The position numbers were made by a program, and so were the translations under genes. The notes beneath the pieces are model-generated. The model saw only the letters and a list, made by a program, of their open reading frames with translations. It was not told where the DNA came from and ran no database searches. From contig NC_012883.1 in assembly GCF_000022545.1 (NCBI RefSeq), positions 434,001 through 498,000 on the forward strand: a stretch of 64,000 nt of DNA, given 5' to 3'. This document shows positions 7,791 through 15,787 of the stretch, piece by piece (positions within the stretch are counted from its first letter, which is position 1; the number at the start of each line of letters is the position of its first letter). The DNA comes from Thermococcus sibiricus MM 739. GTDB lineage: Archaea > Methanobacteriota_B > Thermococci > Thermococcales > Thermococcaceae.

Positions 7791-9131
7791 TTATTCTATG
7801 AGCATCTTAAGCTTTCTCAACACAATCTCTGGATTTTCCCCGAATATCAAAAGCATTGGCTCTTTGCCCCAGTCTCCGAGGTGATATATTATATCTGGCT
7901 TGTCATTTATCCTCTCGATCGCGGTTTTTACTCCCCATGGAATGGTGCCGCCCTCTTTGGCTTTTATTTCTTCTGGTTCCTCCCTTCTATCGTAGAAGGA
8001 CACTTTAAGCCCCAAGCTGGAAGCTTTTTTGATAAGCTCCTCACTGTATTTCAAATTCAATGCACTCCTGACTTCAGGAAAGAACTCCATGAACGTTAAA
8101 ATCGCTCTCGTCAGATGATCGGAAGCTCCGAATTCTACCCATCCTACAGGTTTTATCTTATTTCCAAATTTTACTATCCTTCCTTTTACTCCAGCAACAT
8201 CTTCTTTACTCCTTGCATAAAGTTTAGGTAAAGCGTAAATGAAGTTCATACCAACTTCTGGCGCGTGTTCATAAAGATTATCTATTGACATGAGCTCCTT
8301 TAAGGCATTACCTAAACTTTCATAAACTCTCCACTTTTCGGCTGGAATATCTATCCAGGCGTTCTGATTAACCGGGCAGTGGCCATGGCCGATTCTTGGT
8401 CCATAGTAAATTCCCATCGTTATAAATTCCTTTGCTATTCTAACGGCCTCTTCGAGCTTCTTCCCTTTTGCCAAATTCGCTGTTATCGCTGCAGAAAAAG
8501 AGCATCCTGTACCATGGGTGCAACCTTTTACAAAAGGTGCCCTATACTCCCTAAATTTTTCGTTAAAATATAACACATCCACGGCCTCACTTAGGCTGAG
8601 GTGTCCTCCCTTTACTATTGCCCCTTTAGCACCTAGCTCCTCAACTATGATTTTCGCAGCTTTTTTGGCGTCTTCAAGGCCTTCAATTTTCATTCCACTT
8701 AATTTCTCCGCTTCTGATTTGTTGGGTGTTACAAGTGTTGCTAAGGGAATTATCTTCTCAATCAAAGCCTCCATTGCATCTTCCCTTAGCAATGGAGCCC
8801 CGCTTTTGGCTATCATGACCGGGTCAACCACAAGAGGAAACTCATATTTCTTTACGGTCTTTGCAACGGCTTTGATTATTTTGGCATTACTCAACATTCC
8901 AGTCTTTGCCGCATCCACTCCAATATCTTCTACAACAGCCTCTATCTGTTTTGCAACAACCTCTGGAGAGATGTCATAAATGGCCCTAACCTCTTGGGTG
9001 TTTTGGGCTGTTACAGAGGTTATTGCAACCAATCCGTGAACCCCAAAAGCGGAGAAGGTCTTTAAATCCGCCTCTATTCCAGCTCCGCCCCCGCTATCGC
9101 TCCCGGCAATTGTTAAAGCTTTCCTAATCAC
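7791..9131 (-). CDS. thiDN: Bifunctional HMP/HMP-P kinase and thiamin-phosphate synthase (ThiD-ThiN fusion)
   Basis: The 446-residue protein has an N-terminal ThiD domain (about 1-260: TIAGSDSGGGAGIEADLKT, and the catalytic GTGCSFSAAI loop) that phosphorylates hydroxymethylpyrimidine to HMP-PP, and a C-terminal ThiN domain (about 270-446: FGASDHLTRAIL, DRREEPEE, PDIIYHLGDWGKEPM) that joins HMP-PP and thiazole phosphate. GTG at 9131 overlaps the thiW stop (GTGA) and follows GGAGGTGA. Last gene of the operon. Because thiE is in the same operon, the cell appears to have two thiamin-phosphate synthases. Confidence 0.92.
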   Translation of the reverse strand: MIRKALTIAGSDSGGGAGIEADLKTFSAFGVHGLVAITSVTAQNTQEVRAIYDISPEVVAKQIEAVVEDIGVDAAKTGMLSNAKIIKAVAKTVKKYEFPLVVDPVMIAKSGAPLLREDAMEALIEKIIPLATLVTPNKSEAEKLSGMKIEGLEDAKKAAKIIVEELGAKGAIVKGGHLSLSEAVDVLYFNEKFREYRAPFVKGCTHGTGCSFSAAITANLAKGKKLEEAVRIAKEFITMGIYYGPRIGHGHCPVNQNAWIDIPAEKWRVYESLGNALKELMSIDNLYEHAPEVGMNFIYALPKLYARSKEDVAGVKGRIVKFGNKIKPVGWVEFGASDHLTRAILTFMEFFPEVRSALNLKYSEELIKKASSLGLKVSFYDRREEPEEIKAKEGGTIPWGVKTAIERINDKPDIIYHLGDWGKEPMLLIFGENPEIVLRKLKMLIE

Positions 9132-9613
9132 TCTATCACCTCCATTCTTCTTAGGGCTTTGAGAATCAAGAAGCCAAGAGTTGTTCCAACAAGAGTGCTA
9201 GGAGCAAAAGCTACCCAAAACCACACAACTCCTTTTTGGATGTTTATCAAGGGGCCAAAAAGGAGGGAACTCAAAGTTCCTCCTATAAAAACTGTAGCCA
9301 ATGGTTCGCTAAATGCTGCCCAGTCATTCTTTACTATTTTATACATTAGGCCAACTGTAAACGCTCCAGGAATTCCACCGGGAATTGAGAATATTGTGCC
9401 CACTCCTAGGGACATTCTTAGGGTTCCTATGAAAAGGGCCGTCAAAGAGGCCCACCAAGGGCCAAGCAAGACTCCAGTTATGACATTTATGAAGTGCTGG
9501 AAGGGTGCGACTTTTGTTGGACCAACTGGAAATGAAATTGTACCAAGAATGACCCCTAATGCCGTAAAAATACCGACATAAGCGAGCTTTTGCGTCCTTG
9601 TTTCGAGCTTCAC
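9128..9613 (-). CDS. thiW: ThiW, substrate-binding (S) component of an ECF thiazole/thiamin-precursor transporter
   Basis: A 161-residue membrane protein with about five or six hydrophobic segments and the ThiW motif IFSIPGGIPGAFTVGL. The S component binds the thiazole precursor and works with a shared ECF energizing module (EcfA, EcfA', EcfT), which is not in this window. GTG start at 9613 overlaps the thiE stop (GTGA) and follows GAGG, so the two are translationally coupled. Its place in the thiamin operon supports a thiazole-type ligand. Confidence 0.87.
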   Translation of the reverse strand: MKLETRTQKLAYVGIFTALGVILGTISFPVGPTKVAPFQHFINVITGVLLGPWWASLTALFIGTLRMSLGVGTIFSIPGGIPGAFTVGLMYKIVKNDWAAFSEPLATVFIGGTLSSLLFGPLINIQKGVVWFWVAFAPSTLVGTTLGFLILKALRRMEVIE

Positions 9614-10233
9614 CTGAGAACCTCCTCTATAATTTTTCTCATTTCTTCTGTGGCTCTTTTTACATCTTCTGCCCCCATTATTGCAGAAATTATTGCGATT
9701 CCATCTACACCAGTCTTAAGGACATCTCTAGCGTTTTTGTGATTTATTCCTCCTATTGCCACCACTGGAATTTTCACCGACTCTACTATTCTCTTAAGAC
9801 CTTCTAGACCAATAACTTTGACATCTCTTTTTGTAGGCGTTGGAAAAACAGAACCTGCTCCTAAATAATCAGCTCCTTCTTTCTCTGCTTTTAACGCTTC
9901 CTCTAAACTGTAAACAGAGGCTCCGATGATGAGATTCGGTCCTATTTCTTTAGCAAGTGAGATGGGCATATCCTCTGGACCCAGCTGAACTCCATCTGCG
10001 TCTGTTGCCAAAGCCACATCTAATCGGTCATCCACGAAATAAAGGGCATCATATTCTTTTGTTAGCTCTCTAATCTCCTTACCAATCTTTATCATCTCCC
10101 CTGTTGGAGCATTTTTTATCCTAAGCTGAATTGAGGTTGCACCTCCCTCTAAGGCTTCTCTGACACTTTCAATCTCTGACTTTAGTCTTCTATCCGTTAT
10201 CACATACAGCTTGAGCTTTTTTCTAAGGTTCAA
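9610..10233 (-). CDS. thiE: Thiamin-phosphate synthase ThiE
   Basis: A 207-residue TIM-barrel enzyme joining HMP-PP and hydroxyethylthiazole phosphate into thiamin phosphate. It has LYVITDR at the first strand, QLRIKN, FVDDRLDVA, GVQLGPEDMP, YLGAGSVFPTPTKRD and VAIGGINHKNA, the conserved ThiE substrate-binding segments. The start is TTG at 10233, overlapping thiM by 11 bases, with GGTGAG five bases upstream and no better start. Confidence 0.93.
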   Translation of the reverse strand: MNLRKKLKLYVITDRRLKSEIESVREALEGGATSIQLRIKNAPTGEMIKIGKEIRELTKEYDALYFVDDRLDVALATDADGVQLGPEDMPISLAKEIGPNLIIGASVYSLEEALKAEKEGADYLGAGSVFPTPTKRDVKVIGLEGLKRIVESVKIPVVAIGGINHKNARDVLKTGVDGIAIISAIMGAEDVKRATEEMRKIIEEVLR

Positions 10234-11029
10234 CTTCCCTCACCTTGGCTCTTTCTTTTATTATCTCCACATCTATTCTGTAGAGCCAGTCGTAAAGCTT
10301 TACATGGAAGGTCCCGGGGTAAGATGCTTCCTCTACTGCCTTTTCTGCCGCGATTTCAAATGTCGTTAGTCCAGCAATGGTGGCTCTAAGCGGTTTTTCG
10401 ACTGCCAAGAAAGCTCCTATTATGGAAGTTACCATGCAACCAGTTCCCGTAACTCTCCCAAGCATTGGAGTTCCATTTGCTACTCCATAAACCCTTCTGC
10501 CATCACCAACGTAATCCACTGGGCCTGTAACTGCCACGACTGTGTTGAACTCCCGTGCAGCTTCTTTGGCTATTGTTTTTGCAATGTTCTCATCATATGT
10601 TGCTGAATCAACTCCTCTTGTTTTTCCATGTTCTCCAAGAAGAGCAGCAATTTCTCCAAAGTTGCCCCTGACAACGCTTATGCTTCCTAACTCCAGAAGC
10701 TTCAGTGATGTTTTAGTCCTCAATTTCGTTGCCCCAGCGCCAACTGGGTCAAGGATGACGGGCTTCCTGAGCTCCTTGGCAATCTCAACGGCCTTAAGCA
10801 TTGAGTATATTTTGTGCTCATCTAGGGTTCCAATATTTATTACGAGCGCATCAGCTAAGCCAATCATCTCTTCGAGCTCCTCTATTGCGTGAGCCATAAC
10901 AGGTGAAGCCCCTATAGCTAGGAGAGCATTTGCTGTGGTGTTCATGACAACATAATTGGTTATGTTGTGTATTAGAGGTCTTTTTTTTCTGAGCTTTTCT
11001 AATGCTTCTCCAACCCATTCTACGTTCAT
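10223..11029 (-). CDS. thiM: Hydroxyethylthiazole kinase ThiM
   Basis: A 268-residue ribokinase-like kinase that phosphorylates the thiazole alcohol for salvage. It shows PLIHNITNYVVMN near the N-terminus, the KPVILDPVGAGATK loop, VVRGNFGEIAAL, and the anion-hole/catalytic GRVTGTGCMVTS. ATG at 11027-11029 overlaps the tenA stop as ATGA and follows GGAGAGGTGG; an in-frame GTG three codons earlier is less likely. Confidence 0.94.
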   Translation of the reverse strand: MNVEWVGEALEKLRKKRPLIHNITNYVVMNTTANALLAIGASPVMAHAIEELEEMIGLADALVINIGTLDEHKIYSMLKAVEIAKELRKPVILDPVGAGATKLRTKTSLKLLELGSISVVRGNFGEIAALLGEHGKTRGVDSATYDENIAKTIAKEAAREFNTVVAVTGPVDYVGDGRRVYGVANGTPMLGRVTGTGCMVTSIIGAFLAVEKPLRATIAGLTTFEIAAEKAVEEASYPGTFHVKLYDWLYRIDVEIIKERAKVREVEP

Positions 11030-11679
11030 ATGGGCCACCTCTCCATTTTATAGGCCATATCCCAAAACATGTATTCATATTTGCTTGCTCTTTCGAAAAC
11101 GCTCTCTAGTCTATGAAATTCAGTGTTATTGGTTTTATCCAGCAGCTCTTTCAGGTTCTCCACTAGCTCGATATATTCCTTGGAGAGATACACCTCAGCC
11201 CAGTTTACATAGAGAGAATTTTCGTTGGTTTCCAATAACTTTTCATGGTGCCTGGCTATCTCCATATAACTCCAGAAGCATGGCATGATGGTAGCGAGGC
11301 CTTCATAAGGAGTTCCTAAAAATGCTGTGAGATTCATGAAGTTCATATATGCATAATTGGTGGGGCTGGGTTCTTCTTTGATTGCATCTTCGATTGTGAG
11401 TCCTAATTCTTCTAAGAGCCTTTCATAGTTGACAAGTTCAGTGCTGGCTTCCTCTTGGGCCAGTTTTAGGATCTTTCTCATGAGATCAAAATCGCTTTTA
11501 GAGGCAATTATCGTTAAAGTTCTCGTTAGTCCCACAAGATAGTTGTAGTCTTGGAGCACGTAGAATTTGAACTTTTCAATTGGCAATGTACCTTGATATA
11601 ATTCGATTACAAAGGGATGGTTTAGTATTCTATGCCAGATATAATCTGCTTTTTGTCTTAAAGCATCGCTAATCTTCAT
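11026..11679 (-). CDS. tenA: TenA-type aminopyrimidine aminohydrolase / thiaminase II
   Basis: A 217-residue all-helical protein that releases HMP from degraded thiamin (formylaminopyrimidine route). The catalytic cysteine is in TIMPCFWSY, with YVLQDYNYL and EYMFWDMAY forming the pyrimidine pocket. It is preceded by GGTGAAG, lies 6 bases downstream of cytX and is coupled to thiM. Its presence indicates salvage of base-degraded thiamin taken up by the neighbouring permease. Confidence 0.92.
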   Translation of the reverse strand: MKISDALRQKADYIWHRILNHPFVIELYQGTLPIEKFKFYVLQDYNYLVGLTRTLTIIASKSDFDLMRKILKLAQEEASTELVNYERLLEELGLTIEDAIKEEPSPTNYAYMNFMNLTAFLGTPYEGLATIMPCFWSYMEIARHHEKLLETNENSLYVNWAEVYLSKEYIELVENLKELLDKTNNTEFHRLESVFERASKYEYMFWDMAYKMERWPI

Positions 11680-11685
11680 TTTTCT

Positions 11686-12966
11686 TCACCTTCCGAATAT
11701 GTAATAAAGAACGCTTACAAGGATGAACGTTGGAATGCTGGAACCTAATCTAAAGCCGAGTTCGCTTAATAGCGGGATATGGATTCCAAAAAGGCCTTCT
11801 ATAGCTAGGCCCATGTAAAATATGAACCCTATACTCCAGATTATTATTGCTTTGGAATTATATCCAGCAAATGGGCCATTTTCATCGAAAAGTGCCTCTG
11901 CATTGTAGCCTTTTTTAACAAGGAAGTAGTCAGTTATCATTATTGCTGCTAGAGAGACAAAAGCTCCTCCAATAAGCAGTAAAAAGCTTTCATACTGTTC
12001 CATTGGAAATACTAAAGCTAGGATAACCCCTAATGCACCAACAAAAAGCACTTGTTTCTTTGCATCTGCCTTTGGAGAGATGTTTTTGTAGGTTATTGCG
12101 GCTGAGTAGACATCGAGGAAGGTTGTTGTGACTGTTGAGAATGTTATTATCAACATTGCTGGGATTCCTATACCATAAGCTGCTACAATTTCTATAGGAT
12201 CTCCTTCTCCAATCGCCATGTTGGTGAGCGCTCCTACAAAGTAAAACAGGCTTGATGAAATGAAATAGCCTAAATAGGTTCCCCAGAAGGCTGAATTTTT
12301 ATTTTTGGCAAATCTTGAGTAATCTGCTATCAATGGGGCCCATGAGAGGGGCATTGCTATCACTAGGTCTAGGGCCAACATAGCACCAATTTCTCCAGTG
12401 CCGGGTTTGGTGAGAAGATCACTTAAGGGAAATTTCTTGAGCGTAACATAAGTAAGCCATAGGCTTAGTGCAAGTAAGAGTAAAGCAGCGATCTTTTCTA
12501 GTTTCTCCCAGTTTTTTGGACCGATGTATGTCCATAATGTAACGAGAACACCTAGCAAGAGGACCCACAATGGATAACCCTCAAAACCAAAAGTTTTCGA
12601 GACTGCATTCATGGCATTGGCTCCAACTATAAGCATTATAGCTGTCCATCCTATGAGCTGGAGGTAATTCAAGATCGAAGGTAGAATTGAACCTTTAATT
12701 CCTAATGAGGCTCTTGAAAGTACCATAGTGGGTAGGCTCGTTTCCTCACCTTCGAGGGCTATCAGCCCCATGATGGCATTTCCTAGTAGATGTCCTACAA
12801 TAATCACTAGTATTGCCATGCCCAATGAGAGTGCTGGAGTCAACAACGCTCCTGCCCAGAACTCCGCTATACTTATCCCTGCTCCAAACCATATTGCAAG
12901 TAGTGTTATAAGTGTAAAAGTTTTCTTGCTTTTCTCAACTGGCTTTATTTCGTATCCCTCATGCAT
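11686..12966 (-). CDS. cytX: Putative hydroxymethylpyrimidine permease CytX (NCS1 family)
   Basis: A 426-residue membrane protein with about 12 hydrophobic segments, of the purine-cytosine permease (NCS1) family. The N-terminal segment IWFGAGISIAEFWAGALL and the central MPLSWAPLIADYSRFA are typical of the CytX group. It opens the thiamin operon, so the likely substrate is HMP or its amino/formylamino precursor rather than cytosine; this follows from context. ATG at 12964-12966 follows GGTGTAGGAA. Confidence 0.86.
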   Translation of the reverse strand: MHEGYEIKPVEKSKKTFTLITLLAIWFGAGISIAEFWAGALLTPALSLGMAILVIIVGHLLGNAIMGLIALEGEETSLPTMVLSRASLGIKGSILPSILNYLQLIGWTAIMLIVGANAMNAVSKTFGFEGYPLWVLLLGVLVTLWTYIGPKNWEKLEKIAALLLLALSLWLTYVTLKKFPLSDLLTKPGTGEIGAMLALDLVIAMPLSWAPLIADYSRFAKNKNSAFWGTYLGYFISSSLFYFVGALTNMAIGEGDPIEIVAAYGIGIPAMLIITFSTVTTTFLDVYSAAITYKNISPKADAKKQVLFVGALGVILALVFPMEQYESFLLLIGGAFVSLAAIMITDYFLVKKGYNAEALFDENGPFAGYNSKAIIIWSIGFIFYMGLAIEGLFGIHIPLLSELGFRLGSSIPTFILVSVLYYIFGR

Positions 12967-12999
12967 TTCCTACACCCAGGCTAATTTCTATTGTGAAAT

Positions 13000-13038
13000 T
13001 TTATAACTTTTTTGTTAAAAATAAAAACCAAGTTATAA
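13000..13038 (-). promoter_or_regulatory. Promoter of the thiamin operon with inverted repeat
   Basis: A TATA-like element on the minus strand at about 13000-13008 sits 35-40 bases before cytX. The arms TTATAACTT (13001-13009) and AAGTTATAA (13030-13038) form a perfect 9-base inverted repeat with a 20-base spacer, one arm lying on the TATA box. This geometry suits a dimeric regulator such as ThiR, the archaeal HTH-ThiN repressor, but no direct evidence links them. Confidence 0.5.
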
Positions 13039-13154
13039 GAAGTGATAATGTCCCTATTCAAGTGGAAAAGCAAAATCAAGTTAGAATCCTCCAAAAATAC
13101 ATCATACAGGTATCTTGGCCCTTATTGGTTTGGAAGTGTCTTTTAATGTGTTTG

Positions 13155-14156
13155 TTAATTACGCATAATGTAGAAATATCTATCCAGAGAAGAGTGAACT
13201 CTCTGGTAATATTTCTCCAAAACTTCAAATCCAATTCTTTCAGCTACTTTCTCAGCTTCAAAGCTTGTTGGGAATGCAATGCTCAAGTGGCCATCTAGGA
13301 CTTCGTATATACTTTCTAATGCCTTTTCATAGAGTTCTTCTCTCACCTTTCCACCGAGCGTTGCAGAAGTCCCATAGGGAGGGTCCGTGACAATTGCTTC
13401 AAATTCTTTGTCTGGAAAAAGTTTCCCTAGTTTAGTGGCATCTCCTTTTTTTAACACATAGTTTTTTATTCCATAATGTTCGAGATTTTGTTTGGCTCCA
13501 TCCACCATGTCTTTTCGGAGATCAACACCATAAACCTTCAAACCGAGAAGGCCAGCTTCAATAAGTATTCCACCGGTACCCATAAATGGATCAAGAACTT
13601 CTTTTTTTGCTCGTGCTAGATTTATCATTGCTCTTGCGAGCCGTGGAGGTAGAGCTATAGGTTTGAAAAATGGTCTTCTATCTGCTTTTCTTTTTTCAAA
13701 TGATTTGGCCGGGAATGTTTGCTTTCTTATTCCAACCCAGAGTTTTTGCCCGCAATATACCCTGACTAATGTGTCAGGACTTGTTAGATTTACTTTGAAA
13801 CCCTGTCTTACTATAATTGCTCCAAGTTCTCTTTCTAGGTTCTCTACATTGTAGCGGCAGTTCAACATTGTTTCTCTGTCTACTTTAAAGCTCCCTGCTA
13901 TGAAGTTTCCCCATTCAAGATTCTCTGCCTTCAAATAGAGCTCTTCAAGGCTCTCACCAGAAAAAAGTAAGTTCCCATACTCATGGGCCATTCCAAGCCT
14001 TTTAAGGTAGGAAAAAGCGCTCTCATTCGCTTTTAATGCCAGAAACAGATAGTCTTTTTCAAGTATTGTGAATCCTGGATTACTAAGCTCTAGTAAAGCT
14101 TTAACCTCTCCTTCAGCCATTTCGGGTAAATTTCCAAGAATTTCGACATAAAGCAA
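13155..14156 (-). CDS. tRNA (guanine-10-N2) methyltransferase (Trm-G10)
   Basis: A 333-residue THUMP-domain methyltransferase that makes m2G/m2-2G at position 10 of tRNA. The N-terminal half is the ferredoxin-like and THUMP region; the C-terminal half has the SAM site [19 protein letters not shown] and the catalytic DPPYG, typical of N2-guanine methylation. The start is taken as TTG at 14156 because GGAGGGGA lies five bases upstream and the protein then begins like its homologues; an in-frame ATG five codons earlier overlaps the ribosome site. Probably in one transcript with the upstream PP-loop gene (24-base gap). Confidence 0.88.
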   Translation of the reverse strand: MLYVEILGNLPEMAEGEVKALLELSNPGFTILEKDYLFLALKANESAFSYLKRLGMAHEYGNLLFSGESLEELYLKAENLEWGNFIAGSFKVDRETMLNCRYNVENLERELGAIIVRQGFKVNLTSPDTLVRVYCGQKLWVGIRKQTFPAKSFEKRKADRRPFFKPIALPPRLARAMINLARAKKEVLDPFMGTGGILIEAGLLGLKVYGVDLRKDMVDGAKQNLEHYGIKNYVLKKGDATKLGKLFPDKEFEAIVTDPPYGTSATLGGKVREELYEKALESIYEVLDGHLSIAFPTSFEAEKVAERIGFEVLEKYYQRVHSSLDRYFYIMRN

Positions 14157-14180
14157 TTTGTTCCCCTCCATTCATCAGAT

Positions 14181-14921
14181 TCAGTTCCTTAGTATATCTT
14201 TAATCAGGGCTTTTGCGATTTCCTTGTCTATTGCTCCTGCCCTGAGTTCTCTCAACACCCTTTGGATACCAAAGCGTTTTAAAATCGGTGTAGTTTTGGC
14301 GGCGCTTTTCCAGAGTGAGCAGCCAAATCCAAGGGCATATCTCTTTCCAAGCACTTTTATAGCTTCCCTTTTATCAAGGGCTAAAAAAGCTGGAAAGTTT
14401 AAGTTTATTAAATCTTCTTCTTTGTATATCGAGATACTCCCAATACTAAGGAGATCTCCAGAGGCTACAATTTTTATTCCTTCTTTCCTTGCATGCCCCT
14501 TTACGGCGTCCATTACCATAGAGTGGCATTTACCACATATAGGAGCTCTTTTCCGTATCTGGGAGTTTATAATCTCCATATACGCTGGAACTTCAACAAA
14601 AACCGCTCCATAACTCTTGGCCCTAAAAAAGACAACATCGTTCATTTGGGGAAGTTTTACCATTACTGGAACTACATCAAAGCCTGCCCATTTAAGGATT
14701 AAAAGTGAGGCCGTGCTATCACTCCCCATTGAAAAAGCTAAAGCTATTTTTTCATCAATTTTACTTCTCTCAAATTCTTCTCCGTAGAGTCGGTAGTGAA
14801 TAAGGGCTTTTAATCTTTCATAGGTCTCTTCACTAATCTCTCCTCTGACCCTTTCAAGAGCTTCGAGACTTTGCTGCAAACGGTAAGTTTTAATGAAGTT
14901 GCCTTCTACTTTTTCTATCAT
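14181..14921 (-). CDS. PP-loop ATPase superfamily protein of unknown function
   Basis: A 246-residue protein with an N-terminal helical segment (1-60), a modified PP-loop SMGSDSTA near residue 69 (usual form SGGxDS), and a CGKCHS motif near 134 that could bind metal or carry sulfur. Related proteins activate substrates as adenylates, for example tRNA thiolation or sulfate activation. The substrate is unknown. A TATA-like element about 27 bases before the ATG suggests a leaderless mRNA. Sharing a unit with a tRNA methyltransferase hints at tRNA modification, which is inference. Confidence 0.65.
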   Translation of the reverse strand: MIEKVEGNFIKTYRLQQSLEALERVRGEISEETYERLKALIHYRLYGEEFERSKIDEKIALAFSMGSDSTASLLILKWAGFDVVPVMVKLPQMNDVVFFRAKSYGAVFVEVPAYMEIINSQIRKRAPICGKCHSMVMDAVKGHARKEGIKIVASGDLLSIGSISIYKEEDLINLNFPAFLALDKREAIKVLGKRYALGFGCSLWKSAAKTTPILKRFGIQRVLRELRAGAIDKEIAKALIKDILRN

Positions 14922-15031
14922 CGAAGATGATTTGGAAATGAGTTTTAAAGGGTTTCTGTGAGGTTTATTAGAGATGGACTTTCCAGAAAGGTTAAATTTT
15001 TGACGATATTAATTATTTAGGGTGGGTGGGA

Positions 15032-15787
15032 ATGTTCGCTGAGATAATAACAATAGGAGATGAACTTTTAACTGGTAACACTGTAGACAGCAACTCTGCT
15101 TTTATAGCTCAAAAGCTCACAGAGAAGGGTTATTGGGTGAGGAGGATAACAACCGTTGGAGATGATGTGGAAGAGATAAAAACTGTTGTAAGAGAAGTTC
15201 TCTCAAGAGAACCAGAGGTTTTGGTTATAGCCGGTGGATTAGGGCCAACACATGATGATGTAACAATGCTTGCAGTTGCCAGAGCTCTCAATCTCGAACT
15301 AGAACTTAGAGAAGATATCCTCAAGAGAATTGAAGAATTCTACTTAGAGTTATATAAAAAGGGTTTTGTGGATGATCCGAAAATTAATGAAGCACGGAAG
15401 AAGATGGCGTACATCCCAAGAGGGGTTGAAATTCTCAACAACACTGTTGGGGCAGCTCCAGGTGCTTTTTTAATCTATAAAAACACAAAAATCTTCGTTC
15501 TCCCTGGAATGCCAAGAGAAATGAAGGCAATGTTTGAAAATGAAGTGTCTCCCAAACTTGGAAAAGGAAAATTTATCCAGAGAAAACTTCTTGCAGAGAT
15601 AACAGATGAATCAAAGCTTGCTCCTCTTTTAGTTGAGGCACTGAATAGATTCAACATAAAGATACACTCCTCCCCAAAGGGCTTTGGAAAATACATTGGG
15701 ATAATACTCTTTGGGGAGTCTGAGGATGAAATTGAAAGGGCTAGAAGATTTATAGAAGAAAGAGGGATAAAATTTGAGGAAGTTTAA
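15032..15787 (+). CDS. CinA-like protein, molybdopterin-binding (MoaB/MogA-fold) domain only
   Basis: A 251-residue protein with the N-terminal domain of CinA: AEIITIGDELLTGNTVDSN, then VIAGGLGPTHDDVT, and PGMPREM. It lacks the C-terminal NMN deamidase domain of bacterial CinA, as is usual for archaeal COG1058 proteins. Related single-domain proteins hydrolyse ADP-ribose or bind MPT-like nucleotides; the substrate here is unassigned. ATG at 15032 follows GGTGGGTGGGA. It converges on pyk, with stop codons overlapping. Confidence 0.8.
   Translation: MFAEIITIGDELLTGNTVDSNSAFIAQKLTEKGYWVRRITTVGDDVEEIKTVVREVLSREPEVLVIAGGLGPTHDDVTMLAVARALNLELELREDILKRIEEFYLELYKKGFVDDPKINEARKKMAYIPRGVEILNNTVGAAPGAFLIYKNTKIFVLPGMPREMKAMFENEVSPKLGKGKFIQRKLLAEITDESKLAPLLVEALNRFNIKIHSSPKGFGKYIGIILFGESEDEIERARRFIEERGIKFEEV

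Noticed and set aside
8518-8979. Antisense open frame (153 codons) within thiDN
   Set aside because: Serine/alanine-rich shadow of a coding frame with no translation signals of its own.
12967-13150. Possible TPP riboswitch before the thiamin operon
   Set aside because: The conserved CUGAGA and ACCUGAUNUGG-type core segments are absent; an inverted repeat suits a protein operator better.
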